The position numbers and the translations under genes are program-made. Shown here piece after piece: positions 19,546 to 26,151 of a stretch of DNA of 64,000 bases. Position 1 is the stretch's first letter. Each line of letters starts with the position of its first letter. This stretch comes from Bacillus sp. X1(2014) (GTDB taxonomy: Bacteria > Bacillota > Bacilli > Bacillales_B > DSM-18226). The stretch covers positions 248,001-312,000 of the forward strand of contig NZ_VEED01000004.1 of assembly GCF_007678255.1 (NCBI RefSeq), written 5' to 3'. The notes below the pieces were generated by a model. The model searched no databases, was not told where the DNA came from, and saw only the letters and a program-made list of their open reading frames with translations.

Positions 19546-20715
19546 TTATTCACGTTCAATTATTGTGGCAATCCCTTGCCCGCCGCCAATACATGCGGTA
19601 ATTAGTGCATATTTCCCAGCTGATCGTTTTAATTCATAGACTGCTTTTGTAACAAGGATGGCACCAGTTGCCCCGAGTGGATGTCCATGGGCAATGGCTC
19701 CTCCGTTTATATTAACTTTATTTAAGTCCATTTCGAGTTCGCGGTTACATGCTAATACCTGTGCCGCAAATGCTTCATTTATTTCAATAACGTCCATTTC
19801 ATTTAACGAATATCCAGACTTTTCGAGTACCTTTTTTACAGCAGGAACAGGTCCGATTCCCATAATGTTCGGGTCTACACCAGCAACTGCATATGCACGA
19901 ATCACTGCTAGCGGGGTTAGACCTAATTCCTCAGCCTTCTCTCTCGACATAATCACAAGGGCTGATGCAGCATCATTTAAGCCCGAGCTATTGCCAGCTG
20001 TAACGGTTCCGCCTTTTAGAAATGCTGGCTGCAGTTTTGCCAAAGCGTCATAGGTTGTTTGTGGCCGTGGATGCTCATCCGTTTTAAAAATAAGCGGTTC
20101 TCCCTTTTTGACAGGAATCGTGATGGGGACAATTTGTTCATCGAATCGACCCTCCTCCATCGCGATTGCCATGCGCTGTTGACTTTGAAGGGCAAATTGA
20201 TCTTGTTCTTCTCTTGTAATTTGATATTTTTCAACTAAGTTTTCAGCGGTAATTCCCATGGGCGGATCTCCAATTTCTTTCGGAGACAACTGTGATTTTC
20301 TAAAACTTGGCGGTACAGGGCTAAATGGTTTTTCGGGCCGATCCATCAAATAGGGAGCACGGCTCATGCTTTCTGTCCCTCCGGCAATATAGATTTCGCC
20401 ATCTCCAGCACGAATTGCTTGAGCAGCGAGATTGATAGCATTGATTCCGGAACCGCACTGCCGGTCAACCGTTAATCCAGGCAAATCCATCGATAACCCA
20501 GTCTTTAAGGCTGTTAATCTAGCAATATTTCCACCGCCAGAGAGGACATTTCCAAAAATGACATCATCAATGGTTTCAGGATTAATATTTGCTCGTTTAA
20601 CTGCTTCTTTAATGACCTCTGCGCCCAAAACATGGGCAGGAACCCCAGCAAGAGCACTTCCTTGTCTTCCGATCGCCGTTCTGACAGCTGAAACAATGAC
20701 TGCATCTCTTTTCAT
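19546..20715 (-). CDS. thiolase family protein (acetyl-CoA acyltransferase)
   Basis: A 389-residue thiolase of usual length. The acylated Cys is C87 in [10 protein letters not shown]. The [15 protein letters not shown] block carries the catalytic His, and the C-terminal Cys lies in [10 protein letters not shown]. It cleaves 3-ketoacyl-CoA to acetyl-CoA (or propionyl-CoA) plus a shortened acyl-CoA, the last step of beta-oxidation; the reverse condensation is also possible. GAGGTG stands about 8 nt before the ATG. Gene order (SDR, thiolase, CoA ligase, all minus strand) supports the degradative role. Confidence 0.92.
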   Translation of the reverse strand: MKRDAVIVSAVRTAIGRQGSALAGVPAHVLGAEVIKEAVKRANINPETIDDVIFGNVLSGGGNIARLTALKTGLSMDLPGLTVDRQCGSGINAINLAAQAIRAGDGEIYIAGGTESMSRAPYLMDRPEKPFSPVPPSFRKSQLSPKEIGDPPMGITAENLVEKYQITREEQDQFALQSQQRMAIAMEEGRFDEQIVPITIPVKKGEPLIFKTDEHPRPQTTYDALAKLQPAFLKGGTVTAGNSSGLNDAASALVIMSREKAEELGLTPLAVIRAYAVAGVDPNIMGIGPVPAVKKVLEKSGYSLNEMDVIEINEAFAAQVLACNRELEMDLNKVNINGGAIAHGHPLGATGAILVTKAVYELKRSAGKYALITACIGGGQGIATIIERE

Positions 20716-20833
20716 AGCATTTTCACCTCTTGAATTTGACTATTATTATTAAAAGGGGAGCATTTTCAAGTAAATTATTGTCTTTTTAAATATACATGGC
20801 CCTAATATGGTCCATTATTAGTATAAAAGGGGA

Positions 20834-20917
20834 TTCTATCGGCGAATTCTTGTATTCTATCAGCGAAATCCTTGGTTCTATCGGCGAATACTCCGGTTCT
20901 ATCAGCGAATTGCTGAG
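20834..20917. repeat. 21-bp tandem repeat, four copies
   Basis: Four head-to-tail units starting TTCTATCRGCGAA begin at 20834, 20855, 20876 and 20897, exactly 21 bp apart. The core TTCTATC(G/A)GCGAA is nearly invariant with G and A alternating, while the last 8 bases vary. Further GAGCGAAT boxes follow at about 20940-20970. It fills the gap between the thiolase start and the SDR stop. A short reading frame crosses it but has no ribosome binding site. Confidence 0.8.
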
Positions 20918-20971
20918 ACTTCGAAAGAATCCAGCAGTCACCGAGCGAATTCTCATCATCAACGAGCGAAT

Positions 20972-21745
20972 CTACATCGCATGTGCACCACCATCGACCA
21001 CCACGACATCACCCGTTACAAAATCAGATGCTGGTGCGGCTAGGAATAAGGCAACGCCTTTAAGGTCATTTTCAGAACCAAACTTCCTTAGGGGTGTGCC
21101 TTCGAGAATTGCTTCTCCCCCATGATCCAGCAATCCTTTAGACATTTTCGTTGGGAAAAATCCTGGGGCAATCGCATTGACATAAATACCACTTGGCCCC
21201 CATTTGACTGCCAAATCCTTCGTAAAAGTAATTACTGCCCCTTTGCTAGAGTTATAGCCGATGGCATTCATATACTTTGGATTACTGCCCTTTAAACCAG
21301 CTACTGAAGCAATATTGATTATTTTTCCAGATTTTTGTTGGAGCATAACCTTACCAACCGCCTGGGACATTAAAAAAGTACCTGTAACATTGACATCCAT
21401 CACCTTTTTCCACGCTTCGAGTGGCATTTCTTCGACCGGTGCACCCCAGGATGCACCGCTATTATTAACGAGAATATCGATTCGCCCAAAGCGCTCCACT
21501 GTTTGGTCGACGACATTTTTAATATCCTCTGGCTTTGTGACATCACATTTTAATGCAAAACTCTCCACACCCATTCTTTTTAATTCTTCACTAATTTCTA
21601 CACAGGCTTCCAATTTTCTTGAACAAACCACTACATTTGCGCCAGCTTCAGCAAAGCCTTCAGCGATTTGCTGTCCCAATCCTCTGCCTCCACCTGTAAC
21701 AATAGCTACTTTTCCCGTTAAATCAAACAAATCTTTCACATTCAT
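20972..21745 (-). CDS. short-chain dehydrogenase/reductase (3-hydroxyacyl-CoA dehydrogenase/FabG-like)
   Basis: A 257-residue classical SDR. Cofactor motif TGGGRGLG (about residues 17-24), NNSGAS (the NNAG position), and the catalytic YNSSK (YxxxK) with the upstream Ser in IASVAG. Ends in VVVDGGAHAM, as in FabG-type proteins. It probably oxidises a 3-hydroxyacyl-CoA or another hydroxy substrate with NAD(P). It is the first gene of the downstream catabolic unit and has a TetR-operator-like palindrome 94-113 nt upstream. A second FabG-like SDR lies in the other unit, so the two may act on different intermediates. Confidence 0.88.
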   Translation of the reverse strand: MNVKDLFDLTGKVAIVTGGGRGLGQQIAEGFAEAGANVVVCSRKLEACVEISEELKRMGVESFALKCDVTKPEDIKNVVDQTVERFGRIDILVNNSGASWGAPVEEMPLEAWKKVMDVNVTGTFLMSQAVGKVMLQQKSGKIINIASVAGLKGSNPKYMNAIGYNSSKGAVITFTKDLAVKWGPSGIYVNAIAPGFFPTKMSKGLLDHGGEAILEGTPLRKFGSENDLKGVALFLAAPASDFVTGDVVVVDGGAHAM

Positions 21746-21838
21746 TGGTCGTTCCCCCTATAAAAAAAGAATCTTTTTTAATCGAACCCTTTGTAAGCCA
21801 AAACTGGTTAACTGCCTAAGACGAATCCCTCAAATTAA

Positions 21839-21858
21839 AATACTAACCAGTTGGTATG
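21839..21858. promoter_or_regulatory. TetR-type operator-like palindrome upstream of the SDR-thiolase operon
   Basis: The 20-mer begins AATACTAACC and ends AGTTGGTATG; 14 of 20 positions are symmetric. It shares its right half (GTTGGTATG) and general form with the better palindrome at 25017-25036, which heads the other catabolic unit. Confidence 0.5.
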
Positions 21859-22026
21859 CAGATAATCTCTATAATATCAAAATCTTCACAATATTCAATA
21901 TCTATTTATTCGTCAATTTTTTCATTAATATAGTAGAAACATTTTCCAAACAATATGACATGGCCCACACCTTTTCTTATTCGTGTCAGTTGATGTTGTA
22001 AGAATAAATAATATAGATAACAATAA

Positions 22027-22064
22027 ACCCAGCACCATAAAGAGAGGTCCTCTTGGTGCTGGGT
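22027..22064 (-). terminator. terminator of the MaoC-SDR-ACAD operon
   Basis: ACCCAGCACCA (22027-22037) pairs perfectly with TGGTGCTGGGT (22054-22064), and the loop itself contains AGAGG/CCTCT pairing. It lies 17 bp after the MaoC stop on the minus strand. Confidence 0.85.
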
Positions 22065-22080
22065 CAGAATTCATTCATGC

Positions 22081-22482
22081 TTAATATTGGTGATATAAAA
22101 CTTCCCCTTTTAACACTACATTCCCTTGTTGATTCACAGCCTGCACCGTAAAGCGCAGGTTTTTATCCTGCTTTTCTTTCAATGTAGCCTTTAACGTGAT
22201 TACGTCATTTAAGAATACCATCCCTTTGAAGCGGATTGAGTAATCTTTCATAAAGCCATCTTCATAATAGGCAGTAAAAAGCTTGGCAAGGTTCCCCATC
22301 GTCCACATTCCATGAGCAATGATCCCTGGTAATCCGGCCTTTTTTGCCTCAACATCAATTGTATGGATCGGGTTAAAGTCTCCAGATGCACCTGAATATT
22401 TAATTAGGTCCATCCTTGAGACAGGATCCAGTTGTATTTCCTTTACAGACTCTCCGACTTGTAACTCTGTGAGTGTACTCAT
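22081..22482 (-). CDS. MaoC-like (R)-specific enoyl-CoA hydratase, catalytic subunit
   Basis: A 133-residue hot-dog-fold protein. The hydratase 2 motif YSGASGDFNPIH carries the catalytic Asp and His (about residues 35-40), followed by IIAHGMWTMG. It adds water to trans-2-enoyl-CoA. It overlaps the adjoining MaoC N-terminal-type gene by 4 bp (ATGA), so the two are translationally coupled. Separate catalytic and non-catalytic hot-dog subunits are known from heterodimeric hydratases such as mycobacterial HadAB and ChsH1-ChsH2. It is the last gene of the unit. Confidence 0.88.
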   Translation of the reverse strand: MSTLTELQVGESVKEIQLDPVSRMDLIKYSGASGDFNPIHTIDVEAKKAGLPGIIAHGMWTMGNLAKLFTAYYEDGFMKDYSIRFKGMVFLNDVITLKATLKEKQDKNLRFTVQAVNQQGNVVLKGEVLYHQY

Positions 22483-22928
22483 TTAACCAACACCTTCCTC
22501 ACAGCTTCTGAAATGACAACCGTAGAAGTTGAACTAAATATCAAACCACCTTCTGCATTTTCACCAAAGCTTTCAAGGATCAGAAACCCCATCTCCCCGA
22601 AGTTTCCTTTTTTCTCAAAATAATTCTTCACTTTAGAATAGCAGAGTATTTCCTCTCCTACTCTTACAGGACGTTCGTAATGAAAGGTTTGTTCACCATG
22701 GATTAAGCCTTTATTTGGCAGGTTTAATCCTTCAATGTCACCATAATCAAATGTTCTTGGAAAGGTTGGCGGAGCAATATTGGTTTGATATCTAGACTTT
22801 CTTCCCGTTTCCTCATCAAAATAAATCGGATGAAGATCCCCAATTGCTTCTGCAAACTTTTTAACGGCTCCTCTTTCAACAACATTTTTAACTTTAGTCG
22901 ATTGTTTACCGATCTGGTCTTTAAACAA
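22479..22928 (-). CDS. MaoC N-terminal (FAS1-type) dehydratase subunit, probably structural
   Basis: A 149-residue hot-dog-fold protein of the FAS1 dehydratase-region group. The position equivalent to the hydratase motif reads AIGDLHPIYFDEE, with the catalytic Asn-Pro-x-His pattern lost (Tyr where His is expected). It is therefore likely to shape the substrate tunnel of a heterodimer with the catalytic MaoC subunit encoded 4 bp overlapping downstream. The TTG start at 22928 is preceded by GAGGTGAGGG. In mycobacteria and actinobacteria such pairs act on bulky or long acyl-CoA substrates. Confidence 0.82.
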   Translation of the reverse strand: MFKDQIGKQSTKVKNVVERGAVKKFAEAIGDLHPIYFDEETGRKSRYQTNIAPPTFPRTFDYGDIEGLNLPNKGLIHGEQTFHYERPVRVGEEILCYSKVKNYFEKKGNFGEMGFLILESFGENAEGGLIFSSTSTVVISEAVRKVLVK

Positions 22929-22948
22929 TTCACCCTCACCTCATCTAT

Positions 22949-23713
22949 TTAGCATTTTGGTCCGCCAGCAACATAAATCACTTGACCATTAACGAACGAT
23001 GATTTTTCATCAGCAAAGAAGGCAACTGCATTGGCAATATCTTCTGGCTTTCCACTTCTGCCGACTGGAATACCTGCGATACTTGCTTGAATCAGTTGTT
23101 CAAAAGGAATCCCGATTCTCGCAGCAGTTTCTTTGGTCATCTCTGTTTCAATAAATCCAGGAGCTACCGAGTTCGCAGTAATACCATATCTCCCTAATTC
23201 GATTGCGAGAGTTTTGGTAAAGCCCTGCAACCCCGCCTTGGCGGCAGCATAGTTGGCCTGACCGCGATTTCCCAGTGCAGAAGTCGATGAAATATTGATA
23301 ATGCGTCCGTATTTATTTTCGACCATATATTTTTGGGCGGCACGGGCAGCATTGAATGATCCTTTTAAGTGTACATCCATAACCATTTGCCAGTCTGAAT
23401 CTGTCATTTTAAAAAGCAGGTTATCGCGAATCACTCCTGCATTATTAACAAGAATATCAACGGACCCGAAGGCTTCATAAACCTCTTGCATCGCGGTTTC
23501 AACTTGCTCCGCATCCACGACATTTGCTACTTTCGAATACACGTCTACACCTTTTTCTTTCAATTCACTGGTTGTTTCACTTAACGCCTCTTCATTCAAA
23601 TCAATTAAAGCAACCTTCGCCCCTTCTTGGGCAAAAAGCTCCACGATTCCTTTTCCGATTCCACGGCTTCCACCCGTTACAAAAGCTACTTTTCCTGCAA
23701 ATCTTCCTGTCAT
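22949..23713 (-). CDS. SDR family 3-oxoacyl reductase / 3-hydroxyacyl-CoA dehydrogenase (FabG-like)
   Basis: A 254-residue classical SDR. TGGSRGIGKG cofactor loop, NNAGV, and catalytic Ser in INISSTSALG followed by YAAAK. The C terminus FVNGQVIYVAGG is typical of FabG. Located between the acyl-CoA dehydrogenase and the two hydratase subunits in the same operon, it most likely acts as the (R)-3-hydroxyacyl-CoA dehydrogenase matching the MaoC hydratase stereochemistry. A biosynthetic FabG role is less likely in this setting. GGAGGAG precedes the start. Confidence 0.88.
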   Translation of the reverse strand: MTGRFAGKVAFVTGGSRGIGKGIVELFAQEGAKVALIDLNEEALSETTSELKEKGVDVYSKVANVVDAEQVETAMQEVYEAFGSVDILVNNAGVIRDNLLFKMTDSDWQMVMDVHLKGSFNAARAAQKYMVENKYGRIINISSTSALGNRGQANYAAAKAGLQGFTKTLAIELGRYGITANSVAPGFIETEMTKETAARIGIPFEQLIQASIAGIPVGRSGKPEDIANAVAFFADEKSSFVNGQVIYVAGGPKC

Positions 23714-23763
23714 TTCTATTCTCCTCCGGTTTAAATAAATTTGTAGATTGCGCTTACATTTTT

Positions 23764-24942
23764 TTATACATATTGACCGATCTTAACATGACCTTTAATC
23801 AGGTTCCGCGCGATAATCATTCGTTGAATTTCATCTGTGCCATCGTAAATTCTCCAGAGTCGCGCTTCACGGTACCAGCGCTCAATCGGCAGTTCTCTTG
23901 TATAACCCATCCCGCCGTGAATCTGAAGGACACGGTCGACGACATTGTTTCCCATATTTGCACCATATAATTTTGCCATTGATGCTAAGTGCCGGTTATC
24001 TTCCCCATTATCTAAGGTGAAAGCAGCGTTCAAGACGAGCCACTTTGCCGCTTCAATTTCAACTGCTGAATCAGCGATTTGCCATTGGATTGCTTGTCTT
24101 TCGGCAATTGGTTTACCAAAAGTGACCCGTTCCTTCGCATAATCAATCGCCATTTGCAGCAAACGTTCGGCAGTTCCGACTGCTCTTGCCCCTACGACCC
24201 AGCGCGCAAAACCGATCCACTCTAGACCGAGATTATAGCCTTTGTGCAACTCACCAAGGATATTTTCCTCCGGTACACGGACATTTTCGAATACAAGGCC
24301 AGCTGGTCCCCATTCTCCCATTGTATGTATATACTCTGATTTCCAGCCCATATCTCGGTCGACAATAAAGCATGTTACTCCTTCACGCCCATGTGTGGAT
24401 TGATGTAGTTCTTTGTCAGTAATCGCTATTGCCATCACAAAATCGGCTTCATTTCCGCCAGTAATAAATGTTTTTTCACCATTTAGGACCCATTCATTTC
24501 CGTCTTTTACAGCCGTCATTTTAATATTTCTTGTATCGGAACCAGCACCAGGCTCCGTCATGGCAAAACATGACTTTTTCTCTCCGTTAATCGTTGGGAT
24601 TAAATATTTTTCCTTTTGTTCTTCATTCCCATAATATAGGATATTATCAGCACTACCGCCAAACTGAAACGGTACAAATGTTTTTGAAACCTCCATTAAC
24701 ACAATCGCCATCATCATTTGGCCCAGATCTGCCCCGCCGTATTCTTCGGGAGTATTAATTCCCCAAAATCCAGCTTCCTTAGCTTTTAATTGCAATTCTT
24801 TAAGTGTACCGGCAGGAAGACTTGGTTTACCTTCACGTTCATTTCTAAGGACATCATTTTCAAGTGGAATGAGTTCTTTTTCTACGAATCTCCTAATTGT
24901 TTTTTGAACCATTTTTTGTTCATCAGTCAAACGTAAATACAT
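23764..24942 (-). CDS. acyl-CoA dehydrogenase
   Basis: About 392 residues, a flavoprotein of the ACAD family. Recognisable blocks: CFAMTEPGAGSD (flavin/substrate loop), NGEKTFITGG, ERVTFGKPI, and QIHGGMGYTRELPIERWYR. The C-terminal block reads RIYDGTDEIQ: the position that holds the catalytic Glu in MCAD-type enzymes (YEGT) is Asp here, so the base may be elsewhere or the enzyme belongs to a subgroup with Asp. It starts the beta-oxidation-like unit. I prefer ATG 24942 because GGAG lies 8 nt upstream; the in-frame GTG at 24951 overlaps that site. Confidence 0.9.
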   Translation of the reverse strand: MYLRLTDEQKMVQKTIRRFVEKELIPLENDVLRNEREGKPSLPAGTLKELQLKAKEAGFWGINTPEEYGGADLGQMMMAIVLMEVSKTFVPFQFGGSADNILYYGNEEQKEKYLIPTINGEKKSCFAMTEPGAGSDTRNIKMTAVKDGNEWVLNGEKTFITGGNEADFVMAIAITDKELHQSTHGREGVTCFIVDRDMGWKSEYIHTMGEWGPAGLVFENVRVPEENILGELHKGYNLGLEWIGFARWVVGARAVGTAERLLQMAIDYAKERVTFGKPIAERQAIQWQIADSAVEIEAAKWLVLNAAFTLDNGEDNRHLASMAKLYGANMGNNVVDRVLQIHGGMGYTRELPIERWYREARLWRIYDGTDEIQRMIIARNLIKGHVKIGQYV

Positions 24943-25016
24943 ATCATTCACTCCATTCTTATTTTAAGATTAATGGTTAATGCCGTTAAATAATCATATG
25001 CTAAACCTAACATGAG

Positions 25017-25036
25017 CATACCTACCGGTTGGTATG
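25017..25036. promoter_or_regulatory. TetR-type operator palindrome upstream of the acyl-CoA dehydrogenase operon
   Basis: CATACCTACC followed by GGTTGGTATG is symmetric at 18 of 20 positions. It is centred about 80 nt upstream of the acyl-CoA dehydrogenase start and resembles the ACCNACCGGT-type sites used by many TetR-family repressors of lipid catabolism. No TetR gene is in the window. Confidence 0.6.
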
Positions 25037-25190
25037 TAACTTTATTTTATTCCGAACTTTCAGATAATACAAGTATTTATTTAGATTTAATTATTTCAGT
25101 TTTAATGACTATTTTCCTGTTTTTTTACAAATGATAAATATGATATTCAGTAGAATATCTTCGTTTCAAATCCTTTGATGAGGTGATTTG

Positions 25191-25343
25191 ATGAGCTATA
25201 AAGATCATTTAGATCCGCACTCCGAGCTTTTTCATTATGGTACGACGAGAGCGAAGCATACCAAAGCACAGATTAATGGGCAAACGCAAATGTCACAAAA
25301 TCAGATCATTCTAAGGAGCAATGCCAAGGCCCACCGCTGGTAA
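25191..25343 (+). CDS. small conserved protein, possibly YpzG family
   Basis: A 50-codon frame with a good ribosome binding site (TGAGGTGA, 5 nt before ATG). The product starts MSYKDHLDPHSELFHYG and ends in KAHRW, rich in His, Gln and basic residues, with no Cys and no membrane segment. Length, start and end resemble the YpzG-like small proteins of Bacillus as I remember them, but I cannot confirm this without a search. It is followed by a strong terminator, which supports a real short transcript. Function unknown. Confidence 0.6.
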   Translation: MSYKDHLDPHSELFHYGTTRAKHTKAQINGQTQMSQNQIILRSNAKAHRW

Positions 25344-25401
25344 GGTTTTGGCCAAGAAACGAGTTATGGCAGTTTAGAAATAAATTGTCATGAAAAGAAA
25401 A

Positions 25402-25448
25402 GGCCTTTTCTCGGATAACAATTCCGAGAAAAGGTTTTTCTTTTTTTC
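25402..25448 (+). terminator. Rho-independent terminator
   Basis: Twelve-bp perfect stem CCTTTTCTCGGA (25404-25415) and TCCGAGAAAAGG (25423-25434) with a 7-nt loop followed by a long T-rich tract. It ends the small gene at 25191-25343. Confidence 0.92.
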
Positions 25449-25543
25449 AAATAATTTATGGTATGTCAATATTGATAATGTTAGTGCCAAAAGATAATAT
25501 AAAATCTATTAGACAATATATAAAAACTGGAGTGATAAATGAG

Positions 25544-26056
25544 ATGTTTGAGGACTTTACGATTAGAGATGCAAATTTGAGTGATTTGGAAACCATTATC
25601 AATATATATAATACAACCATAGCAAGCAGGATGGTTACAGCCGATTTGGAACCCATTTCAGTAGAGAACCGGATCCAATGGTTCCATGAACATTCACCCG
25701 CTTTTCGTCCATTATGGGTTGTTGAAGACAAAGGTGTAATTTGCGCATGGGTAAGCTTCCAATCCTTTTACGGCCGCCCAGCTTATAATGCAACGGCGGA
25801 AATCAGTATTTATATTCATCCAGATTTTCGGGGGAGAAAACTGGGTAAATTTTTAATTCAAAAAGCGATGGATGCTTGTCCTGGATTAAACATCAAAACC
25901 CTGCTTGGTTTTATTTTTGGTCATAACGAACCTAGTATCAAGCTTTTTAAAAGCTTTGGCTTTGAAAAATGGGCTCACCTTTCAAATGTAGCTGAACTGG
26001 ACGGCGTTGAGAGAGATTTGCTTATTTTAGGGAAAAGAATCGAATTAGACAGGTAA
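25544..26056 (+). CDS. GNAT acetyltransferase, phosphinothricin acetyltransferase-like
   Basis: About 170 residues. It starts FEDFTIRDANLSDLETIINIYN, a typical Pat/YwnH beginning (the motif is split here by position), and contains ISIYIHPDFRGRKLGKFLI, the acetyl-CoA binding segment, then FGHNEPSIKLFKSFGFEKW. The family acetylates the amino group of phosphinothricin, methionine sulfoximine/sulfone or related amino acids. The frame extends upstream to 25463 into T-rich terminator sequence; I chose ATG 25544 where homology begins, with GGAG 11 nt before it. Role in this locus unknown; it stands alone between two terminators. Confidence 0.8.
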   Translation: MFEDFTIRDANLSDLETIINIYNTTIASRMVTADLEPISVENRIQWFHEHSPAFRPLWVVEDKGVICAWVSFQSFYGRPAYNATAEISIYIHPDFRGRKLGKFLIQKAMDACPGLNIKTLLGFIFGHNEPSIKLFKSFGFEKWAHLSNVAELDGVERDLLILGKRIELDR

Positions 26057-26151
26057 TTCTACTATTTTCACTATTGTATTATTCCAAAATAATGGATTTT
26101 CTAGTACTATAGACTATGTATTATATTTATTGAAAAGAACTGGAGATTTCC

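Larger units (their letters stand above)
21746..22080. other. intergenic region of 335 bp between the two catabolic units
   Basis: No gene is visible. It contains the terminator of the upstream MaoC-SDR-ACAD unit (22027-22064) and, nearer the SDR gene, a TetR-operator-like palindrome (21839-21858). The rest is AT-rich and presumably holds the promoter of the downstream operon. Confidence 0.6.

Noticed and set aside
20796..21125. A 109-codon plus-strand frame over the 21-bp repeats and the end of the SDR gene
   Set aside because: No ribosome binding site, runs antisense through the SDR gene, and is explained by the repeat length being a multiple of three.
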